Of a stretch of DNA of 64,000 nt, positions 1 to 8,924 are shown one piece after another. The first letter of the stretch is position 1; every line of letters starts with the position of its first letter. Origin of the DNA: Akkermansiaceae bacterium (GTDB lineage Bacteria; Verrucomicrobiota; Verrucomicrobiia; Verrucomicrobiales; Akkermansiaceae); assembly GCA_017798145.1 (NCBI GenBank), contig CP059069.1:3581226-3645225 (forward strand), read 5' to 3'. The translations under genes and the position numbers were made by a program. The notes under the pieces are model-generated. The model saw only the letters and a list, made by a program, of their open reading frames with translations. It ran no database searches and had not been told where the DNA came from.

Positions 1-1340
1 TCCGAGCGGGAAAGGACGTTGAGCAGCATCCCGTGGCGCATCACGAAGGACGAGCTGAGTTTTTCCGGGGGCGAGTCGATGAGTTTCCGGAAGGTGTTCT
101 CATCCCAGTTCACGAAGCCATTTTCCGGCGGCTTTCGTTTCATCGCCTTGGATTTCCCTCCCTTTGCGGCAGCCTTGGCATCCGCCTTGATGTTGGCGAT
201 GACATGCTCGGGCGCCTGCGCGACTACGAACCCGAGGTCGTCGAAGCCCCGCCGTCCCGCCCGTCCGGCGATCTGTTTGAAATCCCTAACGGCCAGTGTT
301 TTCGTGGACTGGCCGCCGTATTTGAAAAGCTGGGTGAAGACCACCGTGCGGATGGGGACGTTGACGCCGACCCCGAGCGTATCCGTTCCGCAGATGACTT
401 TCAGCAAGCCCTTCTGGGCGAGCTTTTCCACCAGCGTACGGTATTTCGGCAGCAGCCCGGCGTGGTGGATGCCGAGGCCGTGGCGGAGGAGTTTTTTCAT
501 CTCTTTCCCGTAGGGGCTGCGGAAATCTGCATCGATCAGGATCTCGGCGATGGCTTCCTTTTCCTCCTTGGAGCAGAAATTCCGGCTCATCAGATCCTGC
601 GCGGTCTTGGCGCAGGCGAGCTGTGAAAAATGGACGAGGTAGATCGGCGCGCGGTTTGCTTCGACAAGTTCCTCGATCTTTTCCTCAAGCGCCGTCGTCG
701 AGTAATCGAACTCCAGCGGCACCGGTCTGTCCTCCGATTTCACCAGCACCGCCGGCGCTCCTGTTAGCTTGGTGATGGATTCCTGGAAAAATGCGGTGTC
801 CCCGATCGTGGCGGACATGAGCAGGAAGCGTGATTGCGGCAGGGTGAGCAGCGGGATCTGCCATGCCACCCCGCGCTCATGATCCGAGTAGTAGTGGAAC
901 TCGTCCATGATCACGTCATCGGCGGAGGCGCTGGCACCCTCGCGCAATGCCAAGTTGGCGAGGATTTCCGCCGTGCAGCAGATCACCGGGGCGGAAGGGT
1001 TCACCGTTGCATCGCCGGTGATCATCCCGACCTTTTCGGGGCCGAAGGTGTTGCAGAGGGAGAGGAATTTCTCGTTGGCCAGCGCCTTGATCGGGACGGT
1101 GTAGTAGGATCGACGACCGAGGCAGATCGCGCGGAACTGCAGCGCCAGCGCGACCAGGGATTTCCCCGATCCCGTGGGGGTGTTGAGGATCACGTTGTTC
1201 CCTGCGAAGAGTTCAAGGATCGCCTCCTCCTGGTGGTCGTAAGGCGTGGTTCCGGATTCCTCAAGATAGGCCAGGAAGACTCCGAGGATCTCGTCGGAGG
1301 AGGTCGGGTCTGGAACATTTTCGGGCGAGAGGGCGGGCAT
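1..1340 (-). CDS. Ski2-like DEAD/DEAH-box helicase (C-terminus beyond window)
   Basis: Translating the reverse strand from the ATG at 1340-1338 gives an open frame that runs off the left edge. Superfamily 2 motifs appear in order: Walker A TPTGSGKS (about residues 54-61), a DEFH box, the MSATIG motif III, and motif [12 protein letters not shown]. This is the signature of Ski2/Mtr4-like ATP-dependent helicases, which in bacteria are thought to remodel RNA. About 445 residues are visible and the C-terminal accessory domain is missing, so the exact subfamily (for example the DUF3516 type) cannot be decided. The gene is monocistronic here, followed upstream by a 190-bp gap and a decayed TA locus. 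Helicase is secure; RNA versus DNA substrate is inferred. Confidence 0.88.
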   Translation of the reverse strand, partial: MPALSPENVPDPTSSDEILGVFLAYLEESGTTPYDHQEEAILELFAGNNVILNTPTGSGKSLVALALQFRAICLGRRSYYTVPIKALANEKFLSLCNTFGPEKVGMITGDATVNPSAPVICCTAEILANLALREGASASADDVIMDEFHYYSDHERGVAWQIPLLTLPQSRFLLMSATIGDTAFFQESITKLTGAPAVLVKSEDRPVPLEFDYSTTALEEKIEELVEANRAPIYLVHFSQLACAKTAQDLMSRNFCSKEEKEAIAEILIDADFRSPYGKEMKKLLRHGLGIHHAGLLPKYRTLVEKLAQKGLLKVICGTDTLGVGVNVPIRTVVFTQLFKYGGQSTKTLAVRDFKQIAGRAGRRGFDDLGFVVAQAPEHVIANIKADAKAAAKGGKSKAMKRKPPENGFVNWDENTFRKLIDSPPEKLSSSFVMRHGMLLNVLSRS

Positions 1341-1531
1341 CTGGGGAGGAGTTTAGGCGGGGATTTCCGGAACTCCAAGGCTTGGCAGCAATGGGTTATG
1401 AAGAATGGCTCGCACATTGCCCGGGATTCAAAGCCCGTCATCCAAAGTACGGGTCTTTAACCGGTAATCATTGCTAATACCGGAAATTTGAAGTTTTGGA
1501 AACTTATGAATAATGAATTTGCGTCTTATGC

Positions 1532-1810
1532 ATGAGGATAACCTCGGACATCGAAAAACCTGTTCTGGAATGCCTCAAAAGGCTTCAGAAAAAGGAAAAA
1601 TCCCGTTGGGCAAAAATCGCCTCCCTTCTGCTTGCGGAAGCGCTGTCGCGTGAGTCTTCAAGGAAACCGAGCGAAGCACGCCTGCGGTGGATTTCCGCGC
1701 CGATGGGGGCGAAGGTGGATCTCGCCGATAAGGCTGCCCTCTACCGCGAGATGGAGACACCCTGGTGCCCGATGCGCACATCGCCACAATCCTGCGGTTG
1801 CATGGGGTGA
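1532..1810 (+). CDS. VapB-like antitoxin, reading into a decayed toxin
   Basis: The first ~75 residues look like a VapB-type antitoxin: a start MRITSDIEKPVLECLKRLQ (short beta strand then helix, as in ribbon-helix-helix antitoxins), then the C-terminal toxin-binding tail with GAKVDLADKAALY. The last ~17 residues are out of frame with the toxin and are not antitoxin-like, so the natural stop was probably lost when the toxin gene was deleted. The remaining toxin piece lies in another frame at 1762-1917. Whether the antitoxin is still made is unknown; without a toxin it would be an orphan. Confidence 0.55.
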   Translation: MRITSDIEKPVLECLKRLQKKEKSRWAKIASLLLAEALSRESSRKPSEARLRWISAPMGAKVDLADKAALYREMETPWCPMRTSPQSCGCMG

Positions 1811-1917
1811 ATCGCATCTACACTGCGGACACGGATTACCTGAAATTCGGTTTCCTCGAGATCATCAATCCGCTGGCCTGGGGGGCGGCGAGCCTCGCGG
1901 TCGCCCTCCATCCGTAA
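1762..1917 (+). pseudogene. C-terminal relic of a VapC-type PIN-domain toxin
   Basis: In frame 1 the sequence reads LVPDAHIATILRLHGVNRIY, then TADTDYLKF and a stop at 1915-1917. This is the usual end of a PIN-domain toxin, with the D-A-H-I-A helix and the T-A-D-x-D acidic motif. The N-terminal ~80 residues with the first catalytic Asp are absent and the piece has no start codon. It overlaps the tail of the antitoxin reading frame, so an internal deletion of vapC is the simplest explanation. Confidence 0.6.
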
Positions 1918-1924
1918 GCATTGG

Positions 1925-2317
1925 CTAGCCGCCTGCGAATACCGGGTTGAAGCCGGCTTCTGTGAGAATGCGTTTCACCTCTTCGCGCTTGTCGCCCTGA
2001 ATCTCGATGAAGCCGTCTTTCACGGTGCCGCCGACACCGCAGGTTTTCTGGATTTTCTTCGCGAGATCCTGTTTCTCTGCAAGTGAGATCCCGATGAAAT
2101 TCTTCGCGATTGTGACGCCTTTCCCGCCACGGGCGTTCTGGCGGATGATGTCCACGCGGCCTCGCTTGGTGTTCTTCTGGCCGCGCTTGGAAGTTTTCAA
2201 TGGGGTGGCCTGGATATGCTCGATTGGCCCGGCAGGTAAGTCCGCGAATGTGTCCAGGGCTGTAAATGCGTTTGGGTTCCGCGCTGCATCCGTGGCGTTT
2301 TTTTTCTTCCTGCTCAT
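1925..2317 (-). CDS. eIF1/SUI1-family translation factor (YciH-like)
   Basis: A 130-residue protein. Residues from about 50 onward match the SUI1 fold, with RGGKGVTIAKNFIGI and KIQKTCGVGGTVKDG, followed by IEIQGDKREEVKRIL. In eukaryotes this fold scans for start codons; bacterial YciH homologues are small ribosome-associated proteins whose role is less clear. The N-terminus is lysine-rich and extended. I chose the ATG at 2317-2315 (MSRKKK); an in-frame ATG three codons upstream (2326) is equally possible. It stands alone between the TA relic and a divergently transcribed repeat protein. Confidence 0.85.
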   Translation of the reverse strand: MSRKKKNATDAARNPNAFTALDTFADLPAGPIEHIQATPLKTSKRGQKNTKRGRVDIIRQNARGGKGVTIAKNFIGISLAEKQDLAKKIQKTCGVGGTVKDGFIEIQGDKREEVKRILTEAGFNPVFAGG

Positions 2318-2443
2318 AGTGACCATTCAACGCCTGTTTGTTCGGAGTTCACGCTTTTTCCGGGAAATTTGTCGGGATCTTCGGGTGGCTTTTTCTCCAT
2401 CCGACACCTTGCGCTTCCTAGCTTTTGGATTAGCGTCCGCCAA

Positions 2444-3745
2444 ATGTCAGGAAAATCTTTGAAACTACATCTGCTCTGGGGATTGGCTGCGATCGGCGCC
2501 TATGCGCTGGGGTCTGTCATCGCTTCGCGACCCGCTGAGTCTTCTGCTGCTGTGGGCAGGGAAACAGGCGATGGCACCCGCGCCACGAATGGAGGCCTAT
2601 CGCGACCCGATGGCAATGAGTCCGCGACCCGGCGCACCCGGTCGCAGAGGGATGCGGACGCGGCGGAGCGCAGCCGGATTTCTGAGCTTTTCGGGGCGTT
2701 CAAGGCGGGTTCCGTGAGCTTGGACGAGCTCGCAAAACAGGCTTTCAAGGATCCGAATCCGATCACACGGCGGCTTGCCTTCGGCGAGTTGCTTGCGTCC
2801 ATGACACCGGAAAACGCCGCGGAGCTGAGGGAGAAGCTCCTTGCCTACGGGGCTCGGGAGACGGAGTGGAATGATTTCAATTACAGCTGGGGTGCCATGG
2901 CCGGACGGGAGGCGCTGGAGGTGGCTGCAGCATCCAAGGAAGATGATCTTTCCGCAGTGATGAGCGGCTGGGCTGCGGCTAATCCCACGGAAGCCATGGC
3001 GCTGCTCACCAATCTTCCGGAAAATATGGTCAACTACAGATCGCAGATTGCCGAGGCGCTTGTTGCAGGATTGGCAGATACGGACACGTCGCTTGCCACC
3101 AGCCTCGCCCTGCGTCTCGCGCAAGAGGGGACGGGTCGTGCCGACCGGATGATAGTCGGGATCGCATCGGAGGTCTTGCGGATGCAAGGTGGGGCCGCAG
3201 CCTCGGTGTGGGCAAGCGGTCTGCCGGATGGTGCGGCGAAAGGTGCGGCGATGTCCCGCATCGCAGGGGACTTCGCGCGAGAGGATGCGCAGGCTGCGGC
3301 GAAATGGGTGGAGGGTTTCGCGTCCGACAGCTTCGCCAGCAGGGCGGTTGCGGAGGTGGGAACCGAGCTTGGCAGGCAGGATCCGGACATGGCGGTCAAC
3401 TGGCTGGAGAGCCTGCCCGCAGGGCCAGGGCAGTCGGAGGGCTTCAGGAATGTCATGGGCGATTGGGAAGACACCAATCCGCAGGCTGCCAGCGCATACC
3501 TTGCGGGAATGCCGCAGTCACCGCAACGGGATGCCGCCATCAGCGGATTTGCCAGCGGCTATGCATGGCAGAACCCGAAGGCATCCATCGAGTGGGCACA
3601 GGATATCTCCGATCCGTCCTTGCGCCAGCGGACTCTCATCAGGGCGGGGCAGGCATACTACAACCGCGAACCGGAAGCCGCCCGCGCATGGCTGGAAAGC
3701 AGCGGCCTCCCGGCGGAATCCCGCTGGCAGGTCCTCAACCGCTGA
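2444..3745 (+). CDS. Membrane-anchored alpha-helical repeat protein
   Basis: The start at 2444 (MSGKSLKLHLLWGLAAIGAY) gives an N-terminal signal anchor; an upstream in-frame ATG would put a non-hydrophobic stretch first. After a low-complexity linker the rest is helical repeats of about 30-35 residues, with recurring motifs such as WAAANPTEA, WVEGFASDS, WLESLPAG and WAQDISDPS. Proteins of this style are abundant in Verrucomicrobia and resemble HEAT/TPR solenoids; their function is not established. It is probably anchored in the inner membrane with the solenoid in the periplasm. Its 3' end overlaps the convergent lipoprotein gene by 11 bp. Confidence 0.7.
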   Translation: MSGKSLKLHLLWGLAAIGAYALGSVIASRPAESSAAVGRETGDGTRATNGGLSRPDGNESATRRTRSQRDADAAERSRISELFGAFKAGSVSLDELAKQAFKDPNPITRRLAFGELLASMTPENAAELREKLLAYGARETEWNDFNYSWGAMAGREALEVAAASKEDDLSAVMSGWAAANPTEAMALLTNLPENMVNYRSQIAEALVAGLADTDTSLATSLALRLAQEGTGRADRMIVGIASEVLRMQGGAAASVWASGLPDGAAKGAAMSRIAGDFAREDAQAAAKWVEGFASDSFASRAVAEVGTELGRQDPDMAVNWLESLPAGPGQSEGFRNVMGDWEDTNPQAASAYLAGMPQSPQRDAAISGFASGYAWQNPKASIEWAQDISDPSLRQRTLIRAGQAYYNREPEAARAWLESSGLPAESRWQVLNR

Positions 3746-4460
3746 CCCTGCATTTGGAAACGACCTCATCCCATGTGAAATCCTCGTGGAGCATCCTTGC
3801 GAGCCATGGGTCGGCGGCGGGCGATTTCTCGGCGGCTGCGAATTTTTCCGGGCGGGTGATGCGGGTGAAGAGGACGCGTTTGCAATCGCTGCGGGGGACT
3901 GATTTCGAGCCGTAGCCGCCGGGTTGGTTGCTGGACCAGAAGCGCACGGCTTCCGCATCGTGCCCGAGATAGACGACGTGGTGGCCGCGCTCCTTGCCGC
4001 CGATTTTCTCCGTCCACCAGATCTTGAGGAAATCGCCCGGTTGGGCATCGTTCCATGAGGTGAAGTTTTTCCCGGCACCGAGGTCGGCGACGAGCTTCGC
4101 GGCTCCGGGGCCGTTGGCGTTCCAGCGACCGAAGGTGCCGTGGCCGTCCTTTTGGTCGATCCCGGGCAGCAGGGAAGGGGATCCGCTGCCGAGGGCTTTG
4201 AGAAGGACAAGGTAGGTTGCTCCGGAGCAGAAGCTGGGTTTCGCAAGGGATGCGTCCACGCGGATATTCCCGGCTGTTAGGCCGCAGGCACCGTGAAGGA
4301 GGTTCTTGGTGGCGTCGCTGCCGTCGTAGCCGCCGCCGGTGGGCATGCTGCGGATTGCGGTGAGGATGCGTTGGTTGAAGTCCGCCGGTGCGTTTCCGGC
4401 AGGGGTGGTGGCGCAGCCGGTGGCGAGGGCGGCGAGGAGGAGGGCGACAGGACGATTCAT
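3735..4460 (-). CDS. Lipoprotein with NlpC/CHAP-like hydrolase features
   Basis: The protein (241 aa) begins MNRPVALLLAALATGC, a signal peptide ending in a lipobox whose Cys would be lipidated. The mature part contains FCSGATY (candidate catalytic Cys), GHHVVYLGH (candidate His) and WSSNQ, spaced as in papain-like NlpC/P60 or CHAP amidases that cut peptidoglycan peptides. The assignment rests on motif pattern only. The same frame stays open well upstream into pheA, but the lipobox start at 4460 is clearly the real one. It lies 53 bp downstream of pheA on the same strand and could be co-transcribed. Confidence 0.65.
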   Translation of the reverse strand: MNRPVALLLAALATGCATTPAGNAPADFNQRILTAIRSMPTGGGYDGSDATKNLLHGACGLTAGNIRVDASLAKPSFCSGATYLVLLKALGSGSPSLLPGIDQKDGHGTFGRWNANGPGAAKLVADLGAGKNFTSWNDAQPGDFLKIWWTEKIGGKERGHHVVYLGHDAEAVRFWSSNQPGGYGSKSVPRSDCKRVLFTRITRPEKFAAAEKSPAADPWLARMLHEDFTWDEVVSKCRVSG

Positions 4461-4513
4461 TGGATTTGCTGCTGGCGCCGGTGCGATGTAGCCGGCTGGA
4501 AACGCGGCTCTCC

Positions 4514-5584
4514 CTACTCGCCGGTGTCCGGGTAGGAGCCGAGGATTTTCACCATCGAGCAGTGGCCGGCGAGTTCCTTGAGGGCGGCGGACACGTTTTC
4601 CGTTTCCGAGTGGCCGGAGAGATCGACGTGGAAGATGTATTCCCAGTCCTTTCGCTTGGAGGGGCGGGACTCGATCTTGGAAAGATTGATCTGAAGGTGG
4701 TCGAAGGCCTGGAGCGCATTGACGAGCGAGCCGGGCTTGTCGTTGATGGCGAAGAGGATGGAGGTGCGGTCGTTGCCGGTGGGCGGGCAGGTCTTTTCGC
4801 CGATGACTAGGAAGCGGGTGGTGTTCGTCGCGCGATCCTGGATTGCGGTCTCCAACAGATCGAGGCCGTGGATTTCCGCGGCGAGAGCTCCGCCGAGCGC
4901 GGCGGCCCCTTCGTGGGATTTCTCCCTGGCGAGCTGGGCGGCCTTGGTGGTGGAGGAGACCTCGACGAGATCCGCCTCGGGGAAATTTTTCAGGATCCAG
5001 CTGCGGCATTGGCCGAAGACCTGGGGGTGGGAATAGAGGGTGCGGATTTCGTTTTTCGGAATCGCGGCCATCAGGCAGTTCTCGATGCGCAGGAGGATCT
5101 GGGCGCAGATGTGGAGAGGGGAATCGACGAAGAGGTCCAGGGTGTGGGATACCGCTCCCTCGGTTGAGTTCTCGATGGGGACGACCCCGTAGCTCGCCTG
5201 CCTGCGGGCGACCTGATCGAACACATCGGAGAAATTCGGTTGCGGGGAGTAGCCCACCGAGTGGCCGAATTTCTTGATCGCCGCCTGGTGCGTCCAGGTC
5301 CCCTCGGGACCGAGGTAGGCGATGGTCAGGTCTTCCTCCAGGGCGAGGGCGGCGGACATGATCTCGCGGTAGATCGCCTTGATGGATTTCTCCGGGAGAC
5401 GGCCCTGGTTGATGGCGACGAGGCGGTCTAACAGTGCCTGCTCGCGCTCCGGGGCGTAGATCTGCAGGCCGTCGCGCTTCTTGATGACGCCGACCTCGTG
5501 GACGAGATCGGCGCGCTGGGAGAGGAGCTTGAGCAGATCCTGGTCGATCAGGTCGATCTGCTTTCGTATGTCATCGAGGCTCAT
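4514..5584 (-). CDS. pheA: Bifunctional chorismate mutase / prephenate dehydratase
   Basis: The 356-aa P-protein converts chorismate to prephenate and then phenylpyruvate in phenylalanine synthesis. The N-terminal ~85 residues are an AroQ-type chorismate mutase (IRKQIDLIDQDLLKLLSQR). The prephenate dehydratase domain follows, with LGPEGTWTHQAA, PIENSTEGAV and the catalytic TTRF motif (NTTRFLVIG). The C-terminal ACT domain has KPGSLVNAL and ESRPSKRKDWEY, the Phe-binding ESRP site, so feedback inhibition by Phe is expected. Its ATG overlaps the scpB stop by four bases, implying coupled translation. Confidence 0.95.
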   Translation of the reverse strand: MSLDDIRKQIDLIDQDLLKLLSQRADLVHEVGVIKKRDGLQIYAPEREQALLDRLVAINQGRLPEKSIKAIYREIMSAALALEEDLTIAYLGPEGTWTHQAAIKKFGHSVGYSPQPNFSDVFDQVARRQASYGVVPIENSTEGAVSHTLDLFVDSPLHICAQILLRIENCLMAAIPKNEIRTLYSHPQVFGQCRSWILKNFPEADLVEVSSTTKAAQLAREKSHEGAAALGGALAAEIHGLDLLETAIQDRATNTTRFLVIGEKTCPPTGNDRTSILFAINDKPGSLVNALQAFDHLQINLSKIESRPSKRKDWEYIFHVDLSGHSETENVSAALKELAGHCSMVKILGSYPDTGE

Positions 5585-6321
5585 GGGGATTGTTCTTCGG
5601 AGGTTGGTTCGGCCTCGGATTCATCGGCGGCTGCGGCGGGCGTGCCTGCGGCGGAAAGGGCGAGCTGTTGTTCACCGTTCTCGATGGAGGATTCCTCCTT
5701 CGGCTCAGGCAGTTTCACGCGGCGCAGCTCCGAGGAATTCGGGAGGTCGTCGATGCTGTTGATGCCGAAGTGCTCGAAGAAAAGCTCGGTGGTCTGGTAC
5801 AGGAGAGGACGACCCGGAAGTTCGGCTCGTCCGCCGATGCGGACGAGGTCGCGGTCGAGGAGTTTCTGGATCATGCCGTCGCAGGAAACGCCGCGGACCG
5901 CCTCGATGGCGGCTTTCGTGATTGGCTGGCGGTAGGCGACGATGGCCAGGGTCTCCATCGCCGGGCCGGAAAGGCGCTCCGGTTTCCTGCCGGGGAAAAG
6001 GTGGCGGACGAATTCGCCGTATTCGGTGCGGGTGTATAGCTTCCAGCCCTTGGGGCGCTCAAGGATGGTGAAAGCGCGCCCCGTTTCCTGGTAGTGGGCG
6101 TTCAGTTCGGCGACGACGGAGGCTGCATCCTCAGGGCTTGTCTGGGCAAGGGCTAAGAGCCATTCCGGCATCGGTGCGGGCGCCGATCCCTCATCCGTTT
6201 CCCGGACGATGACATCCTCCGCCTCCGCCACACGGGCGCGGACGAGGCGGGCCATTTCCTCGGAGGAAAGGGGTTCTTGGGAGGCGACGAGGAGGGATTC
6301 CAGGATGGCGCTGAGTTGCAT
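5581..6321 (-). CDS. scpB: Segregation and condensation protein B
   Basis: ScpB binds ScpA and SMC in the condensin complex that compacts and segregates the chromosome. Two winged-helix domains are visible: the first from MQLSAILESLLVASQEPLS, the second containing LSGPAMETLAIVAYRQPITK, the most conserved ScpB segment, followed by GRPLLYQTTELFFEHFG. The C-terminal ~50 residues are acidic and Ala/Glu-rich, typical of a disordered tail. I chose the start at 6321 because the ScpB fold begins there; an upstream ATG at 6360 would add 13 odd residues. No scpA is nearby. It is coupled to pheA by a 4-bp overlap. Confidence 0.92.
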   Translation of the reverse strand: MQLSAILESLLVASQEPLSSEEMARLVRARVAEAEDVIVRETDEGSAPAPMPEWLLALAQTSPEDAASVVAELNAHYQETGRAFTILERPKGWKLYTRTEYGEFVRHLFPGRKPERLSGPAMETLAIVAYRQPITKAAIEAVRGVSCDGMIQKLLDRDLVRIGGRAELPGRPLLYQTTELFFEHFGINSIDDLPNSSELRRVKLPEPKEESSIENGEQQLALSAAGTPAAAADESEAEPTSEEQSP

Positions 6322-6521
6322 GGCGGGTCGGCAGGTTAGGGGAGGTGCTGGGCAATTCAAGCTTTGCGGTGCGGTGGGTGGCGACAGATATTTTCGAGTT
6401 TATGAAATTTCCCCTTGAATCGGCCTGCTCCAAGGGCTAATCCACCGCGCCCTTTCCGGGGGTGGAAACTCAGGCGACATGCCGCGAGCAAGAAACGAAC
6501 CCGGACACCAATACATCGATC

Positions 6522-7505
6522 ATGGCCTCCAAAAAGACCCCGAATAAGCCAGTTGCAAAAAAAACGGTCAAAAAACCAGCGCCAAAAGCTGCCAAAAAGC
6601 CCGTGGTCAAGAAGGCTGCAAAATCCTCTCCGACCAAGAAAGCCGCTCCGACCAAGAAAGCCGCTCCGGCCAAGAAAGCCGCTCCGGCCAAGAAAGCCGC
6701 CCCGGCCAAGAAGGCGGCTCCCGCGAAAAAGGCGGCCACTAAGAAGGCGGTGAAGAAATCTCCCCCTGCGAAAAAGGCCGCTCCTACGAAAAAGGCGGTA
6801 CCCGCCAAGAAAGCACCCCCTGCCAAGAAAGCCGTGAAAAAAGCGGCTCCCGTCAAAAAAGCGGCTCCGACTCCAAAGCCCGCCCCTGCCAAAAAAGCGG
6901 CTCCGGCCAAGAAGCCCGCAGCAAGGAAGTCCTCGCTGGTGAGCACCCCGCCGCCGCCGGCGCCCGTGAAGCCCCGCTTTGTCCCACCCAAGCCCGCACC
7001 GCCGCAGAAATCCTCTTCCAACGGCACCGGCAGCCACAGCGCCTCTTTCATCGAGAAGCAGCACCAGCGCCTGCTCGACCTGCGCGATTCGCTCGTCGAT
7101 TCCATGTCCGGAATGACCCGCGACACGATCCGCAACGCCCCCGAAGGCAGCGAGGCATCCGGCAGCGGGCAGCACCAGGGCGATGCGGGCAGCGATGCCT
7201 ATGACCGCGATTTCGCCCTCTCCGTCCTAGCCAAGGAGCAGGATGCCCTCTACGAGATCGAGCAGGCTCTCTATCGCATCAAAAAGGGAACCTACGGGAA
7301 CTGCGAAATCTCCGGCCACAAGATCCCCATCGCCCGCCTCGAGGCCATCCCTTTCGCCCGCCTGACCGTTGAGGAACAGGCGAATTGGGAGAAGGAATAT
7401 GGCAACCGCAGGTTCCGCCCCTCCGACGAAGTCGGCTTCAGCGGAGGGATTCCGCAGGAAGATGAAGATTCCGTGACGGTTTCGCTTGACGACGACGACG
7501 ATTGA
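6522..7505 (+). CDS. Histone H1-like lysine-rich domain fused to a DksA/TraR-like domain
   Basis: From MASKKTPNKP the first ~150 residues are AKKAAP-type pentapeptide/hexapeptide repeats, a basic disordered tail like eukaryotic H1 and bacterial HctB/AlgP, expected to bind DNA. A Pro-rich linker follows, then about 150 residues of DksA/TraR type: a coiled-coil region (FIEKQHQRLLDLRDSLVDSM), GDAGSDAYDRDFALSVL, and the finger YGNCEISGHKIPIARLEAIP. Only one finger Cys remains (YGNC); the positions that normally carry the other three read ISG and TVEE. Zinc binding is therefore unlikely. The protein ends in a poly-Asp tail. Role inferred: nucleoid or transcription modulator. It precedes rpmG-rpsR. 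Confidence 0.85.
   Translation: MASKKTPNKPVAKKTVKKPAPKAAKKPVVKKAAKSSPTKKAAPTKKAAPAKKAAPAKKAAPAKKAAPAKKAATKKAVKKSPPAKKAAPTKKAVPAKKAPPAKKAVKKAAPVKKAAPTPKPAPAKKAAPAKKPAARKSSLVSTPPPPAPVKPRFVPPKPAPPQKSSSNGTGSHSASFIEKQHQRLLDLRDSLVDSMSGMTRDTIRNAPEGSEASGSGQHQGDAGSDAYDRDFALSVLAKEQDALYEIEQALYRIKKGTYGNCEISGHKIPIARLEAIPFARLTVEEQANWEKEYGNRRFRPSDEVGFSGGIPQEDEDSVTVSLDDDDD
6640..6736 (+). repeat. Tandem 18-bp repeats encoding KKAAPA units
   Basis: Within the H1-like domain an 18-bp unit of the form GCCGCTCCGGCCAAGAAA is repeated about five times almost perfectly, with C/T and A/G changes at third positions. Such in-frame repeats can expand or contract by slippage without breaking the gene. Confidence 0.8.
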
Positions 7506-7535
7506 TCCAGTATCCGCCCCCCCACGAATTGAACC

Positions 7536-7709
7536 ATGCCACGCGAGATCATCATCCTTGAATGCACCGAAGCGAAAGCCGAGGGCAAACCGACTTCCCG
7601 TTACGTCACCACGCGTAACAAGAAAAGCCTGCGTACACCGGGCCGCCTAGAGAAAGTGAAATTCAACCACTTCCTCAAGCGCCGCACCCTCCACCGCGAA
7701 CTCCGCTAA
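7536..7709 (+). CDS. rpmG: 50S ribosomal protein L33
   Basis: A 57-residue basic protein beginning [20 protein letters not shown] and ending [13 protein letters not shown], with the L33 core [10 protein letters not shown]. It binds the 50S subunit near the E site. Only one Cys is present, so this is the Cys-poor, zinc-independent form. It starts 30 bp after the H1-DksA gene and ends four bases before rpsR, so the pair is surely co-transcribed. Confidence 0.93.
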   Translation: MPREIIILECTEAKAEGKPTSRYVTTRNKKSLRTPGRLEKVKFNHFLKRRTLHRELR

Positions 7710-7713
7710 TTTT

Positions 7714-7956
7714 ATGTCCGAGCCAAAGACAATCCAACGCCGCATCAATTTCCGCAAGGCGAACCGCCAGATGACCCGCCGCAGGCAGGACATCCCCGTC
7801 GAGCAATTGACCCCGACCAATCCCGAGCTTCTCGGCAAATTCACCTCCGAGACCGGGAAGATCCTTCCACGCCGCGTGACGGGTGTTTCCGCGAAGCTTC
7901 ATCGCAAAATCAACAACGCGATCAAGCAGTCCCGCGCGATCAACCTCATGCCGTAA
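7714..7956 (+). CDS. rpsR: 30S ribosomal protein S18
   Basis: The 80-aa protein carries the S18 core: INFRKANRQ, then [20 protein letters not shown] and [20 protein letters not shown], with basic ends. S18 binds S6 on the platform of the 30S subunit. The rpmG-rpsR pairing without rpsF or rplI is a compact local arrangement. A strong intrinsic terminator follows 46 bp downstream. Confidence 0.93.
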   Translation: MSEPKTIQRRINFRKANRQMTRRRQDIPVEQLTPTNPELLGKFTSETGKILPRRVTGVSAKLHRKINNAIKQSRAINLMP

Positions 7957-8001
7957 CCGGCAGGGGGATTTGTGCGAAACGCATGGAGATTCCATTTCAA
8001 G

Positions 8002-8030
8002 GCCCGCCCGAGCAAACGGGCGGGCTTTTT
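8002..8030 (+). terminator. Rho-independent terminator after rpsR
   Basis: A perfect 9-bp GC stem, GCCCGCCCG (8002-8010) with CGGGCGGGC (8017-8025), a 6-nt loop AGCAAA and a T5 run at 8026-8030. It sits between rpsR and folE2 on the same strand and should end the rpmG-rpsR transcript. Confidence 0.93.
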
Positions 8031-8062
8031 CGCCTTCCCAGTCACGGGTGTTTTGAGAAAAG

Positions 8063-8839
8063 ATGAACGTCTTGCCGGATACGCAGAGCGAAGAGGATCA
8101 CCGCGAGATCGTGATCGACCGCGTGGGTGTGAGGGAACTGCGCTACCCCGCCACCTACCTGGGCGCGGGTGGTGAGGTGCAGGCCACCGTGGCCAAGTAT
8201 GAGATGACCGTGGAGCTTCCCGCGCATCTCAAGGGCACCCACATGAGCCGTTTCGTGGATGCACTGCATCATTTCACAGGCCCGCTCTGCAGCGCATCGG
8301 TCATGCAGCTGACCGAGGATCTTGCCAGAAGGCTGCAGGCGACGCGCGCCTTCGTCGGCTGCGAATTCACCGTTTTCCGCGAAAAGGAAGCTCCGGTTTC
8401 CAGGATGCGAAGCATGTCGGACTACGAACTGGGAATCGAGTGCCGCTATTCCGAGCATGATGGCAACGAGATCTTCCTCAGTCTCCAGGTGCCTGTCGCG
8501 ACCCTCTGCCCGTGCTCGAAGGCGATCAGCGAGCGTGGCGCCCACAACCAGCGCGGCATCGTGACAATCTCCGTCGAGGCAAATGAAACGCTCAGCTTCG
8601 AGGAGCTCATCGACCTTGCCGAGGCGTCCGCAAGCTGCGAGCTGTATGCCGGATTGAAGCGCAGCGACGAGAAAGCCGTCACCGAGCGCGCCTTCGACCA
8701 ACCGGTCTTTGTCGAGGATCTCGTCAGGAATGTGGCCGCCGGCCTGAAAAAACATGCGGCCGTCAGGTGGTACCGCGTTGAGGCCGAGAATTTCGAGTCC
8801 ATCCACAATCACAACGCCTATGCGATGATCGAGTCCTGA
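8063..8839 (+). CDS. folE2: GTP cyclohydrolase FolE2 (type IB)
   Basis: The 258-aa protein matches the FolE2/MptA family, which opens GTP to 7,8-dihydroneopterin triphosphate, the first step of folate and queuosine synthesis. Family-typical segments are VGVRELRYPA near the start, GTHMSRFVDALH, the metal and active-site motif PVATLCPCSKAISERGAHNQ, and FDQPVFVEDLVRN. FolE2 enzymes can use metals other than zinc, which is known for the family and not visible here. The stop is followed 85 bp later by a secreted sulfatase. Confidence 0.93.
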   Translation: MNVLPDTQSEEDHREIVIDRVGVRELRYPATYLGAGGEVQATVAKYEMTVELPAHLKGTHMSRFVDALHHFTGPLCSASVMQLTEDLARRLQATRAFVGCEFTVFREKEAPVSRMRSMSDYELGIECRYSEHDGNEIFLSLQVPVATLCPCSKAISERGAHNQRGIVTISVEANETLSFEELIDLAEASASCELYAGLKRSDEKAVTERAFDQPVFVEDLVRNVAAGLKKHAAVRWYRVEAENFESIHNHNAYAMIES

Positions 8840-8924
8840 TGGGCAACTGGGCTTCGGATCGCTTCGCCCAATTGTGGATGGGTGCCCAACCGCCTCACCC
8901 ATGGGTCTCCGGAAGTGAACAGCC

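Noticed and set aside
1380-1470. Possible tRNA-like sequence with GGATTCAAAGCCC
   Set aside because: No cloverleaf with acceptor and anticodon stems could be built.
4461-5009. N-terminal extension of the lipoprotein frame into pheA
   Set aside because: The sequence there is arginine-rich shadow of pheA; the lipobox start at 4460 is decisive.
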